A stretch of 64,000 nt of DNA from Agrobacterium tumefaciens (GTDB lineage Bacteria > Pseudomonadota > Alphaproteobacteria > Rhizobiales > Rhizobiaceae): contig CP048485.1 in NCBI GenBank assembly GCA_025560025.1, forward strand, positions 2,647,501 through 2,711,500, given 5' to 3'. The position numbers and the translations under genes are program-made. Below are positions 13,422 through 22,031 of the stretch, one piece after another. Position 1 is the stretch's first letter. Each line of letters opens with the position of its first letter. The notes beneath the pieces are model-generated. The model saw only the letters and a list, made by a program, of their open reading frames with translations, did not search any database and was not told the DNA's origin.

Positions 13422-14525
13422 CTATTGCGGGTTCACCACCTGGCTCGCGAGGCGGAAGGGGCTGGCGACAGTGGCGCCGATCGCATCGAAAACAAAGGCT
13501 CCGGCGCTGTTGATATCACCCCCGCGCCTGCTTGCCTCAAGTTGCGGCACCATGGAGGCCAGCGCCGCATAGCGGTCGTGGTTGAGCGGGTCCGACGCCT
13601 TCAGATTGGAGATGTCGACGAATTGCACGCCCTCCTTGAGGGCGGCTTCCTGTACCTGCGGATCGGTGACGTCAAGCGCGCCGATACGGGTAACGTCGGC
13701 ACCAAGGATGGAAGAGGCTTTAAGCGCACGGTCATCCTTGGAAACGAGAACGGTAAGCGGCGGGCTGAGCCGGCCGACAACCTCGATCTGCTTGCGGAAG
13801 ACATCGGCGTCAATATCGGGCGCAGCCAGCACCACCTGCAGCTTGGCGATGACATCGTTTCTGCCCTGGAAGCGCAATTGCCGCAGCGCCTCCATGACCA
13901 GCCAGCCGCCCATGCTGTGCCCGAACACGACGACGCTCTTTTTTGGGGTCTGCCGGGTGAGATCGATCAACATCGCGGCGAGCGCATCGCGTGAAAAGGT
14001 CGCGGACTCCTTGTCGGCCACATAGCCGGCGACAGATGCCTGTGAGGGCCAGGAAAAGACCAGCGGCACGCCGTTCATATTGGCATCTGCGGCCATCTGC
14101 GCCGCGCGGAACAGGGCTTCCTGATAACTGTAATTATAGCCGTGTACGAAAAGTGCGATCTGCTTGCCGGAGTGGGCTATGTCGCCAAGATCGGCATTAA
14201 AGCGCGTTTTCGTCAGCATATCGGCCCTGGTAACGACGAAATCCTTTTTTGGGTCGGGCTTGCCGCTGGCCCATTCGATTTTTCCGCTTTTATGGGTGGG
14301 CGGAATGGAAATATCGAAACTGGCGTAGTTTGGCTCCATTGCCCGCGCCGTGCCGAAGCCCTTTTTTGCGTCCGTGTTTTTCTCCCGCGTGCTCGCCACG
14401 AAGGCGGTCACGATTTTCGTGTCCTGGGTCCTGGTGTTGACGGCTTCCAGCACATCCGCCCCCGGTCGGCCTGCGCAGGAGGAGAGAAGACCGAGAGCGA
14501 GAAAGAGAGAAAAGATCAGGCGCAT
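13422..14525 (-). CDS. Lipoprotein alpha/beta hydrolase, DUF900 family
   Basis: A 367-residue predicted lipoprotein: the signal sequence ends LGLLSSCAG, with lipobox cysteine at residue 17. The body is a serine hydrolase of the DUF900/alpha-beta hydrolase type, with the nucleophile elbow VVVFGHSMGG near residue 200 and an upstream VHGYNYSYQEA oxyanion region. It would sit on the periplasmic side of a membrane; the substrate is unknown. A GCAA-rich inverted repeat at 13411-13432 overlaps its stop and could separate it from convergent nrdF. Confidence 0.82.
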   Translation of the reverse strand: MRLIFSLFLALGLLSSCAGRPGADVLEAVNTRTQDTKIVTAFVASTREKNTDAKKGFGTARAMEPNYASFDISIPPTHKSGKIEWASGKPDPKKDFVVTRADMLTKTRFNADLGDIAHSGKQIALFVHGYNYSYQEALFRAAQMAADANMNGVPLVFSWPSQASVAGYVADKESATFSRDALAAMLIDLTRQTPKKSVVVFGHSMGGWLVMEALRQLRFQGRNDVIAKLQVVLAAPDIDADVFRKQIEVVGRLSPPLTVLVSKDDRALKASSILGADVTRIGALDVTDPQVQEAALKEGVQFVDISNLKASDPLNHDRYAALASMVPQLEASRRGGDINSAGAFVFDAIGATVASPFRLASQVVNPQ

Positions 14526-14677
14526 GAGTGGGCTACCGATGATGAGGACCGGCTCATAAATAACCGGCGACTAAAAAAGTTGCTACTGAAGAATGAATTG
14601 CACTCTAGCGGCTGTCTTCGGTGCGAACGGACGTTCCCCACCTTGCTATCCGTCCATCTTCGTTTTAGGCCGTAAAC

Positions 14678-15805
14678 ATGACGAACAAGGTGTCGCTTTT
14701 ACGGCTGAAACTCACGGACTTCCGCAATTATGCGGCGGCTGCGCTCACGCTCGATGAACGCCATGTGGTGCTGACGGGCGACAACGGTTCAGGCAAGACC
14801 AATCTCCTGGAGGCCGTCTCCTTTCTCTCACCCGGAAGGGGCCTGCGCCGCGCCACCCTGTCTGACGTGACGCGGGTAGGGGCCGAAGCCACCGGTTTCT
14901 CAATCTTCGCCGATGTCGAGGGTATGGATGGCGAAGTCGCCATCGGTACGGGAATTGAAGGCGATGGCGAGGTAGTGTCGCGTCGCCTGAGACTGAACGG
15001 GACGCCGGTGAAATCCGTCGATGAATTGACCGACCATCTGCGGGTATTGTGGCTGACGCCCGCCATGGATGGCCTCTTTACTGGCTCGTCCTCGGACCGC
15101 CGGCGTTTCCTCGACCGGCTGGTGCTGTCGCTCGATCCCGCTCACGGAAGGCGCGCAAGTGATTTCGAAAAGGCCATGCGCGGCCGCAACCGCCTGCTTT
15201 CGGAAGGCCGCTTCGACCCGGTCTGGCTGGACGGTATCGAAAAGCAGATGGCGGAACTCGGCATCTCCATGGCCGTTGCGCGTTATGAAATGCTTGGCCT
15301 TTTAAAGAACCTCATCGAAGGCAGAGCCGGCGACGCGGCCTTCCCCTCGGCGGCGCTTTCGCTTTCGGGTTTCATGGACGACATGCTCAACCGGCCGGCT
15401 GTCGATCTCGAAGACGAGTATGGGCTGATGTTGCGTGAGGGCCGCTATCGTGACGCCGCAGCGGGCCGCACGCTCGATGGCCCGCATCGCGTCGATCTCT
15501 TCGTGCGCCATGCGGAAAAGAACATGGAAGCCGAACGCTGCTCGACCGGGGAGCAGAAGGCGCTGTTGGTCGGTCTGGTGCTTGCACATGCGCAGCTCAC
15601 AGCCAATATGACTGGCCACGCGCCGGTTCTGCTGCTGGACGAAATCGCCGCCCATCTGGACGAAGGCAGGCGCGCCGCCCTGTTCGATCTCATCCACGCG
15701 CTTGGCGGCCAGAGTTTCATGACGGGAACGGATGCGGCGATGTTTTCCGCCCTTGGCGAGCGGGCGCAATTCTTCAATGTTTCTCACGGGAGCATCATGG
15801 CATGA
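14678..15805 (+). CDS. recF: DNA replication and repair protein RecF
   Basis: A 375-residue SMC-like ATPase that helps load RecA at gaps with RecO and RecR. The N-terminal LRLKLTDFRNYAAAAL and Walker A GDNGSGKTNLLEAV (near residue 34) are standard RecF; the signature STGEQKAL is near residue 285 and Walker B VLLLDEIAAHLD near 315. Here recF is not next to dnaA/dnaN; it precedes the moeB-like gene by 22 nt. RecQ and RecR of the same pathway are also in this window. Confidence 0.96.
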   Translation: MTNKVSLLRLKLTDFRNYAAAALTLDERHVVLTGDNGSGKTNLLEAVSFLSPGRGLRRATLSDVTRVGAEATGFSIFADVEGMDGEVAIGTGIEGDGEVVSRRLRLNGTPVKSVDELTDHLRVLWLTPAMDGLFTGSSSDRRRFLDRLVLSLDPAHGRRASDFEKAMRGRNRLLSEGRFDPVWLDGIEKQMAELGISMAVARYEMLGLLKNLIEGRAGDAAFPSAALSLSGFMDDMLNRPAVDLEDEYGLMLREGRYRDAAAGRTLDGPHRVDLFVRHAEKNMEAERCSTGEQKALLVGLVLAHAQLTANMTGHAPVLLLDEIAAHLDEGRRAALFDLIHALGGQSFMTGTDAAMFSALGERAQFFNVSHGSIMA

Positions 15806-15827
15806 CGGTAGAGAGATGGAGTGCGAC

Positions 15828-16595
15828 ATGGACCCGCTGAGCCCTGAAGAAATCGAACGCTACAAGCGCCACATTCTTCTGCCGGAAATCGGCGGTGCCG
15901 GCCAGCAGCGGCTGAAGGCGGCGCGCGTTCTGGTGATCGGGGCCGGCGGACTTGGCGCGCCCGTCCTTCATTATCTTGCCGCCGCCGGTGTCGGCACGCT
16001 CGGCATGATCGATGACGATGTGGTTTCCCTCTCCAATCTCCAGCGGCAGGTGATCCACGATACCGGCACGATCGGGGAGTTGAAGACGGAAAGCGCCCGC
16101 AAAGCCATCGCCCGGCTCAACCCGCATGTCCGTACTCTTGTTTATGAAGAGCGCTTTTCTGAGGTCTGGGCGCATGATCATCTGCCATCCTTCGATCTCC
16201 TCATCGATGGCTCGGATAACTTCGATACGCGTTATGCCGCAGCCGATGCCGCAGAAGCTGCAAAAAGGCCGCTGGTGACGGGTGCCGTCGGTCGCTTCGA
16301 TGGTTCTGTAACGGTGTTGAAACCCTATGAGGCAAATGCTGATGGCAGTCTTTTGCCGGGTTACCGCGATCTGTTTCCTGAGCCGCCACCGCTGGGTCTT
16401 ATTCCGAATTGCGCCGAAACGGGCATTGTCGGAGCGCTGACCGGGGTGATCGGCACAATCATGGCCATGGAGGCGATCAAGGTTATCACCGGTGCCGGTG
16501 AGCCGTTGATCGGCCGTCTGCTCCTCTACGACGCCCTGTCAGCCCGTTTCGAAACCGTCCGTTACAGGCGGCGGTCAACTGGAAAGAAACCATGA
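15828..16595 (+). CDS. moeB: MoeB/ThiF-family E1-like adenylyltransferase, zinc cysteines missing
   Basis: A 255-residue ATP-dependent enzyme that would adenylate the C-terminus of a ubiquitin-like sulfur carrier (MoaD or ThiS). It has the Rossmann GAGGLGAPVLHYLAAAG near residue 40, the DDDVVSLSNLQRQ nucleotide site, DGSDNFDTRY, and NCAETG near 200. The two CxxC pairs that hold zinc in E. coli MoeB are absent: the region reads YRDLFPEP and the tail has no cysteines. GGAG six bases before 15828 favours this ATG; 15816 is possible. It overlaps the next gene by 4 nt. Confidence 0.85.
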   Translation: MDPLSPEEIERYKRHILLPEIGGAGQQRLKAARVLVIGAGGLGAPVLHYLAAAGVGTLGMIDDDVVSLSNLQRQVIHDTGTIGELKTESARKAIARLNPHVRTLVYEERFSEVWAHDHLPSFDLLIDGSDNFDTRYAAADAAEAAKRPLVTGAVGRFDGSVTVLKPYEANADGSLLPGYRDLFPEPPPLGLIPNCAETGIVGALTGVIGTIMAMEAIKVITGAGEPLIGRLLLYDALSARFETVRYRRRSTGKKP

Positions 16596-17068
16596 TCGAG
16601 ATCGCCAAGATCGGGGAAGAATTCAGTCGCTGGCAGGAATTACTGACACTCATCACGTCCTCCTTCGCCTATATGGATGGCGTCATCGACCCGCCATCCT
16701 CGGCCCATCGCCTGACGCTTGAAAATCTGGCGGAGAAGGCGAGGGTGGAGATCGCTTTCGTTGCGCTTGATGGCGATGAGATTGTGGGCTGCCTGTTTTG
16801 CCGGCCGGAGCCGCCGGCCTGTCTTTATGTCGGCAAACTCTGTGTTTCCCCGAAAGCCCAGGGAAAGGGCATCGGCAGGATGCTTCTGGAGCAGGCCGAA
16901 GCGCTGGCGCGCGAATTGGCGTTACCGGCGCTGCGGCTGGAAACTCGTATCGAGCTTATCGCCAATCATGCCAAATTCGCCGTCTGGGGTTTCGTCAAGA
17001 CCGCCGAAAATGCCCATGCCGGTTATGACCGCACGACTTCGATCGAAATGACCAAATTTCTCGGCTGA
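16592..17068 (+). CDS. GNAT-family N-acetyltransferase
   Basis: A 158-residue GCN5-like acetyltransferase. The acetyl-CoA motif A reads VSPKAQGKGIGRMLLEQAE (about residues 86-104), followed by the LETRIELIANHAKFAVWGF motif B region typical of small-molecule or protein acetylases. The ATG overlaps the stop of the moeB-like gene (ATGA), so it is probably co-translated. The substrate cannot be told from sequence. Confidence 0.88.
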   Translation: MIEIAKIGEEFSRWQELLTLITSSFAYMDGVIDPPSSAHRLTLENLAEKARVEIAFVALDGDEIVGCLFCRPEPPACLYVGKLCVSPKAQGKGIGRMLLEQAEALARELALPALRLETRIELIANHAKFAVWGFVKTAENAHAGYDRTTSIEMTKFLG

Positions 17069-17139
17069 GGTCGCCGAATTTCGCCCTGCAATCCGGTCGG
17101 GGACGGTCGAAAAAGACAGTCCATGGACGCATGACACGT

Positions 17140-17829
17140 CTATTGCAAAAGCCCGGACTTAAGCATTTGGGAGAGAAAGACAGAAGAGACGCGGTCAAGT
17201 CCCGTCTGTGGTTGAACTTCGGTCGATCCGACCTGCCAGACGCCTTTATCCGGACCTCTGACGAGCTGAATTTCCGTCGTAACCTTGTGGGTGAGCGGAG
17301 CCGACTTCGTGGCCTCGACCATCTGCTTCATGAGTTTTGCGGAAGGCATGCGGGTTTTATCGCCAATATCGTCTGCATTTGCGGCTGCCTTCAGCCGCTG
17401 GAATACAGGCCCGACATCCGGCAGGGAACAATTCATCTTTACCCGCGCCACAGAGAGACCGGTGGGCGATTGGGAGCCGATACGCGCAGGCTCGGCCTGG
17501 CAGCGCACCCGTTCCGTGCTGGCGACCCAGAGCCGTGCGAACTGGTCGGACTGCTCGTTCGTGGTTCCCTTGGGAGCGTGCATGCCCTTGTATTTGCGCT
17601 GCCATGCGACCGGGTTGGCAACCAGATCCATGTCGGTGTAGCGCTGCCCGCTACCCGACGATCCCCATTCCCTGCTGAGGCGAACCATGCTGGCGCGATC
17701 AAAATTCAGCCAGGCGCGATAATAGAGTTCCGCGGTCTCCTCGGGTGAGGGCGGGGCAGCACGGGCCGGGCCGCTGACCAGAACGAGCAGGACGGATATG
17801 AGCAGCAGAAACTTCGCCTGGATTCCCAT
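17140..17829 (-). CDS. Exported protein of unknown function
   Basis: A 229-residue protein with a Sec signal peptide (hydrophobic LLLISVLLVLV, cleavage after GPARA near residue 24). I do not recognise the mature part. It begins with an SPEETAELYYRAWLNFDRAS helix-like segment reminiscent of SnoaL/NTF2-like or lumazine-binding periplasmic proteins, but this is weak. A good ribosome site (GGAGGGAG) precedes the ATG, and codon use matches its neighbours. It lies 48 nt from the reductase gene on the same strand, upstream of which it has its own space. Confidence 0.7.
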   Translation of the reverse strand: MGIQAKFLLLISVLLVLVSGPARAAPPSPEETAELYYRAWLNFDRASMVRLSREWGSSGSGQRYTDMDLVANPVAWQRKYKGMHAPKGTTNEQSDQFARLWVASTERVRCQAEPARIGSQSPTGLSVARVKMNCSLPDVGPVFQRLKAAANADDIGDKTRMPSAKLMKQMVEATKSAPLTHKVTTEIQLVRGPDKGVWQVGSTEVQPQTGLDRVSSVFLSQMLKSGLLQ

Positions 17830-17877
17830 TGATTGCTCCCTCCATGTGACGATCAGACAGGCCTTGTCTGAGCCGGT

Positions 17878-18882
17878 TCAGTTCCGCCCCGGCAGCACCC
17901 GGTTCGGCGGGCGGTGACCGTCGAACAGCGTGCGGATGTTGATGATGACCTTGTCCCCCATTTCGATACGGCCTTCGATCGTCGCAGAGCCCATATGCGG
18001 AAGCAGCACGACCTTGCCTTCCTTGGCGAGCTTGATGAGCTTGGGGTTTACGGCAGGCTCGTTCTCGTAGACATCGAGACCGGCGCCGGCGATCTTGCCT
18101 TCACGCAGGCACTGGATCATCGCCGCTTCATCGATGATGTCGCCACGCGCGGTATTCACGATGTAGCTGGTCGGCTGCATCAGCGCCAGCCGCCGTGCCG
18201 AGATCAGGTGATAGGTCGCGGGCGTCGAGGGGCAATTGACGGAGACGATATCCACCCGCGCCAGCATCTGGTCGAGGCTGTCCCAATAGGTCGCCTCAAG
18301 CTCCGTCTCGGTGGCCGGATTGACGCGTTTGCGGTTGTGATAATGAATGGAAAGCCCGAAGGCCTTGGCACGCCGCGCAACCGCCGTTCCGATGCGGCCC
18401 ATGCCGACAATGCCGATGCGCTTGCCGGAAATGCGCCGCCCGAGCATCCAGGTCGGCGACCAGCCCAGCCATTCGTCCGCACCATTGGCGAGCACGCGTG
18501 TGCCTTCGATCATGCGGCGCGGCACGGCCAGCGCCAGCGCCATGGTAATGTCGGCGGTATCTTCGGTCAGCACGTTGGGGGTGTTGGTGACGGTAATGCC
18601 CTTTCGGGCGGCGGCGTCCACATCCACATGGTCGATGCCGTTGGAAAAGCTCGCAATCAGCTTCAGCTGCGATCCGGCCTTCTCGATCATGGCGGCGGTG
18701 ATGCGGTCGGTGACGGTGGGCACCAGAACGTCGACCCGCTGCATGGCGGCCACAAGCTCGTCTTCGCTTCGCTGCGTATCATCGATGTTCAGTTCGGCAT
18801 CGAACAGTTCACGCATTCTGGTTTCGACGACGTCAGGCAATTTGCGGGTGATATAGACTGTCGGTCTCTTCTTGTGGGTCAT
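17878..18882 (-). CDS. 2-hydroxyacid dehydrogenase (glyoxylate/hydroxypyruvate reductase-like)
   Basis: A 334-residue NAD(P)-dependent D-2-hydroxyacid dehydrogenase. The nucleotide-binding loop is VGMGRIGTAVARRAKAFG near residue 158; the catalytic Arg lies in NTARGDIIDE, the Glu in LDVYENEP and the His in LPHMGSAT. The YSNG-type FSNGIDHVDVDAA segment matches the glyoxylate reductase (GyaR) subgroup. It would reduce glyoxylate or hydroxypyruvate in the cytoplasm. The exact substrate is not certain from sequence. Confidence 0.88.
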   Translation of the reverse strand: MTHKKRPTVYITRKLPDVVETRMRELFDAELNIDDTQRSEDELVAAMQRVDVLVPTVTDRITAAMIEKAGSQLKLIASFSNGIDHVDVDAAARKGITVTNTPNVLTEDTADITMALALAVPRRMIEGTRVLANGADEWLGWSPTWMLGRRISGKRIGIVGMGRIGTAVARRAKAFGLSIHYHNRKRVNPATETELEATYWDSLDQMLARVDIVSVNCPSTPATYHLISARRLALMQPTSYIVNTARGDIIDEAAMIQCLREGKIAGAGLDVYENEPAVNPKLIKLAKEGKVVLLPHMGSATIEGRIEMGDKVIINIRTLFDGHRPPNRVLPGRN

Positions 18883-19056
18883 CGTTTGCCGCTGCCTTGT
18901 TCAGAAGTCATTAACCAGAAAGAGCGATAATTTCTTTCAATCAGGGCGTTTCTACCAGACCCACCGGCGAAGACAAACAAATCTCGCTGAAGCTTGAGGC
19001 ATGTGGAAACGAGCCTCCTCGAATATCATCCGGTTTGCAGAAGGCGGGAAACGGAA

Positions 19057-19596
19057 ATGGGCATGCGCAGTGTGGTTTCTATCGTTTGCATTGCATTGTC
19101 TTTGGGCCTCCTTGGCGCGGCGACCGAAGCCATGGCGCAGGGGGCTGCCAAGGGCGCAAGCGGCCTTCCCCTGCCGCGTTTTGTCAGCCTGAAATCCAAG
19201 CGTGTCAACATGCGCATCGGACCCAGCACGGACTATGCCGTATCCTGGATGTATATGAAATCGGGCATGCCGGTTGAAATCATCCAGGAATATGAAAACT
19301 GGCGGCGTATCCGCGATGCCGATGGCACGGAAGGCTGGGTCAATCAGGCCCTTCTTTCCGGTGAGCGCACGGCCGTTGCCGCCCCCTGGATGCGCGGCAA
19401 GGGCAAGGACGTCTATGTGAACATGCGTCGTGACGCGCAGTCAGGCGCTGCCGTCATCGCGCGGCTGGAGCCGGGCGTCGTCTTCAGGATTGGCGAATGT
19501 AATGGTGACTGGTGCCGCGCCGAGGCCGGTCAGGCCTCGGGCTGGGTGTCGCAGGGTGAAATCTGGGGCGCTTACCCGGGCGAGGCCTTTAAATAA
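19057..19596 (+). CDS. Exported bacterial SH3-domain protein
   Basis: A 179-residue protein with a Sec signal peptide (cleavage after ATEAMA, near residue 28) and two tandem SH3b/SH3_4-type repeats: KSKRVNMRIGPSTDYAVSW (about residue 46) and GKDVYVNMRRDAQSGAAV (about 120). Such domains bind peptidoglycan or act as periplasmic scaffolds. GGGAAACGGA directly precedes the chosen ATG, and the signal peptide supports it over upstream starts. Its last 8 nt overlap tail-to-tail with the adenosine kinase gene. Confidence 0.82.
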   Translation: MGMRSVVSIVCIALSLGLLGAATEAMAQGAAKGASGLPLPRFVSLKSKRVNMRIGPSTDYAVSWMYMKSGMPVEIIQEYENWRRIRDADGTEGWVNQALLSGERTAVAAPWMRGKGKDVYVNMRRDAQSGAAVIARLEPGVVFRIGECNGDWCRAEAGQASGWVSQGEIWGAYPGEAFK

Positions 19597-20581
19597 GGCC
19601 GTGTTTTGCGCCCAGAACCTTCAGGGATGACATGGGGCGTGGCCCGACCTGTTGAATAACGGCGGCGGCTGCCAGGCAGCCGAGCTTGCCGCACTCTTCC
19701 AGAGACCGGTCCTGCGTGTAGCCGAACAGGAAGCCGGCGGCGAAAAGATCGCCCGCACCCGTCGTATCAACGACGTCATGCACCGGATAGGCGTCCACTT
19801 TCACGCGTTCCGTACCGCGCAGGATTACGGCGCCTTCTTCGCTCATCGTCACGGCTGCGATCTTGCAATCGGCTGCGATTTTCGTCAGCGCCAGCTCGAA
19901 ATCCTCGGTTTCGTAGAGCGAAAGCGCTTCCTGCTTGTTGGCGAAAACAATGTCCACCGTGCCGGAGCGCATCAGATCGAGAAATTCTTCACGGTAGCGG
20001 CCAACGCAGAAACTATCTGACAGTGTCATCGAGACTTCGCGGCCGTTCTCATGCGCAATGCGGGCGCATTCGCGAATGGCGTCCTTGGCGCGCGGCGGAT
20101 CCCACAGGTAACCTTCGAAATAGGTGACCTTGGTCTGCGCCACGACGTCGTCTTCCACGTCCTCCGGCCCGAGATCGACACAAGCGCCGAGATAGGTGTT
20201 CATCGAACGCTCGCCGTCTTCGGTCACGAAGATCATCGAACGGGCGGTCGGCGGAAACGTGCCTTCCGGTTTCGTTTCGAAATAAACGCCCTGCGCGCGG
20301 ATGTCGTGCTGGAAGATTTCTCCGAGTTGGTCTTCGGCCACCTTGCCGAAATAAGCGGCCTTGCCGCCGAAATTCGCCACGCCCGCTGCCGTGTTGCCCG
20401 CACTTCCGCCGGAGGCTTCAAGCGCCGGTCCCATCAGCGAATACAGCAACTCGGCCCGTTCCGCATCGATGAGGTTCATTGCGCCCTTGGTAATGGCATT
20501 GTCATTCAGGAACTGATCATCGCAGCGGGAAATGATGTCGACAATGGCATTGCCGACAGTCAGTACGTCGAATTTCGTCAT
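19589..20581 (-). CDS. PfkB-family sugar/adenosine kinase
   Basis: A 330-residue kinase of the ribokinase/PfkB family, closest in my reading to the rhizobial adenosine kinase group: N-terminal TVGNAIVDIISRCDD, the GGSAGNTAAGVANFGGKAAY glycine-rich signature 1 near residue 58, and signature 2 DTTGAGDLFAAGFLFGYT near 270 with the catalytic Asp. Adenosine salvage (adenosine to AMP) is the likely role, but fructose or ribose kinases share this fold. It stands alone. Confidence 0.87.
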   Translation of the reverse strand: MTKFDVLTVGNAIVDIISRCDDQFLNDNAITKGAMNLIDAERAELLYSLMGPALEASGGSAGNTAAGVANFGGKAAYFGKVAEDQLGEIFQHDIRAQGVYFETKPEGTFPPTARSMIFVTEDGERSMNTYLGACVDLGPEDVEDDVVAQTKVTYFEGYLWDPPRAKDAIRECARIAHENGREVSMTLSDSFCVGRYREEFLDLMRSGTVDIVFANKQEALSLYETEDFELALTKIAADCKIAAVTMSEEGAVILRGTERVKVDAYPVHDVVDTTGAGDLFAAGFLFGYTQDRSLEECGKLGCLAAAAVIQQVGPRPMSSLKVLGAKHGLI

Positions 20582-20759
20582 AGGCCTATCCGGTTGGCGG
20601 TGGGTATTTCCAAATGGTCTTAAACATTTCTGGCTTCAAGAAAAGCCCATGGGGGAAATATGCCGTTCTCCACGAGAGAAGGCGACGCGTCATTTGCCTG
20701 TAATATGGTTAAGCTATCACTCCGGTCAGAGCAAAAGGTGTGTGAATGCGTACCTGAAT

Positions 20760-20863
20760 GGCAGACATGAGGTCTTCCGGCTCCACCGTTATCTCCGCCA
20801 CGGATGTACTGGCGGCATATAACGGATATGACAAAAGGCGGGGGAAACCCCGCTTTTTCTTTT
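20760..20863 (+). ncRNA. Candidate small RNA A (shares a core with the one at 49500-49618)
   Basis: In the 488-nt gap before the AEC gene, CCACGGATGTACTGGC (20798-20813) is followed by AACGGAT and an intrinsic terminator (GCGGGG-AAA-CCCCGC at about 20838-20853, then CTTTTTCTTTTGG). The same 16-nt core, the AACGGAT box and a terminator with a similar tail recur at 49551-49618. The arrangement fits a short trans-acting sRNA, perhaps of the alphaproteobacterial suhB/MmgR family as I remember it. The 5' end is a guess. Nothing else is evident in 20582-20759 or 20870-21069, apart from a TTATGC/GCATAA stem near 20938. Confidence 0.65.
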
Positions 20864-21069
20864 GGTCCATTGCTTCGGGACTAGAAAATCATACGAGGTA
20901 GCGGAGAGGCGCTTTAAGCAAAAAGCGCCCTACAATTTATGCTTCGATAGCATAAAGGTTCTGCCGTATTGCATGAAAACAAGGCGGCGTAACGTTTTCG
21001 CGATTCCATTCCCCCGGAAAACGCTCTAAAGCGGAGTATCTCCCGCAAAGCCGCGAAAGCTTTCCCTCC

Positions 21070-22014
21070 ATGTCTGCCGTTGCCGCGAACGTCGCTCCCA
21101 TTTTCATTCTCATCCTGATCGGCTGGCTTACCGTCAAGGCTGGTCTGTTCAGGGCCGATGCCGGCGAGATTCTCAGCGATTTCGTGTTCAAGATCGCCGT
21201 GCCGACCCTGATCTTCCGCACGCTCGCGGAAGCGAATTTTCACGGCGCATCGCCTTTTCGCCTATGGCTCACATATTTTGCGGGTGTCGCCGTGACCTGG
21301 ACGGTCGGGCATATCGTCACGCGCTATGTCTTCAAGCAGGATGTCCGCATCGCCGTCATAGCCGGCATTTCCTCGGCCTTTGCCAATAATATCTTCATCG
21401 GCCTGCCGCTCGTCGGGCGCTCCGTGGGGGATGAGGGGCTGGTCGCCCTGTCCATTCTGCTTGCCATTCACCTGCCGGTCATGATGATCGCTGGCACGAT
21501 CCTGATGGAGAACGCCACGTACAAGGCGGTTGGCGGCGAAAAGCGCAGCATGGTTGCGGTCTTCAAGCAGGTGGGCCGCAACCTCGTCACCAATCCGCTG
21601 GTGATCGGACTTTTCATCGGGCTTTCAACCAATGTTTCCGGTGTGACGCTGACGCCAATCCTCAAGACCGTGGTTGATCAGATCGCCTCCATGGCGGGAC
21701 CGGCGGCACTCATCTCGCTCGGCATGGCGCTGACGAAATACACCATTCGCGGCAATCTCGGGATCGCCGTTACCATGACGGTTTTCAAGCTGCTGCTTCT
21801 GCCCGCCTGCGTGTGGGCCATGGGCCACGGGCTCGGTCTAAGCCGGGAATGGACGGCCGCACTGGTGCTCACCTCTTCCGTGCCGACGGGGGTGAACGCA
21901 TGGCTGATCGCCAACCGCTTCGGTATCGGCCACAGCGTTGCGGCCTCCACCATCAGCATTTCCACGGCGACCGGTGTTCTTTCCGTGTCGCTGTGGGCAT
22001 GGCTGTTGAGCTGA
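21070..22014 (+). CDS. AEC-family (auxin efflux carrier-like) permease
   Basis: A 314-residue membrane protein of the AEC/mem_trans family with about ten hydrophobic segments in two halves. Typical motifs are NVAPIFILILIGWL at the start, SSAFANNIFIGLPLVG near residue 95, and TSSVPTGVNAWLIANRFG near 277. Bacterial members export or import carboxylates such as malate or malonate; the substrate here is unknown. No convincing ribosome site precedes the ATG, though the family-conserved N-terminus supports this start. Confidence 0.85.
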   Translation: MSAVAANVAPIFILILIGWLTVKAGLFRADAGEILSDFVFKIAVPTLIFRTLAEANFHGASPFRLWLTYFAGVAVTWTVGHIVTRYVFKQDVRIAVIAGISSAFANNIFIGLPLVGRSVGDEGLVALSILLAIHLPVMMIAGTILMENATYKAVGGEKRSMVAVFKQVGRNLVTNPLVIGLFIGLSTNVSGVTLTPILKTVVDQIASMAGPAALISLGMALTKYTIRGNLGIAVTMTVFKLLLLPACVWAMGHGLGLSREWTAALVLTSSVPTGVNAWLIANRFGIGHSVAASTISISTATGVLSVSLWAWLLS

Positions 22015-22031
22015 TTAGTCCGCCGAACTGA

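Noticed and set aside
13411..13432. Inverted repeat ACCCGCAA/TTGCGGGT as a terminator between nrdF and the hydrolase gene
   Set aside because: No T-run on either strand and it overlaps the hydrolase stop codon; kept only as a remark.
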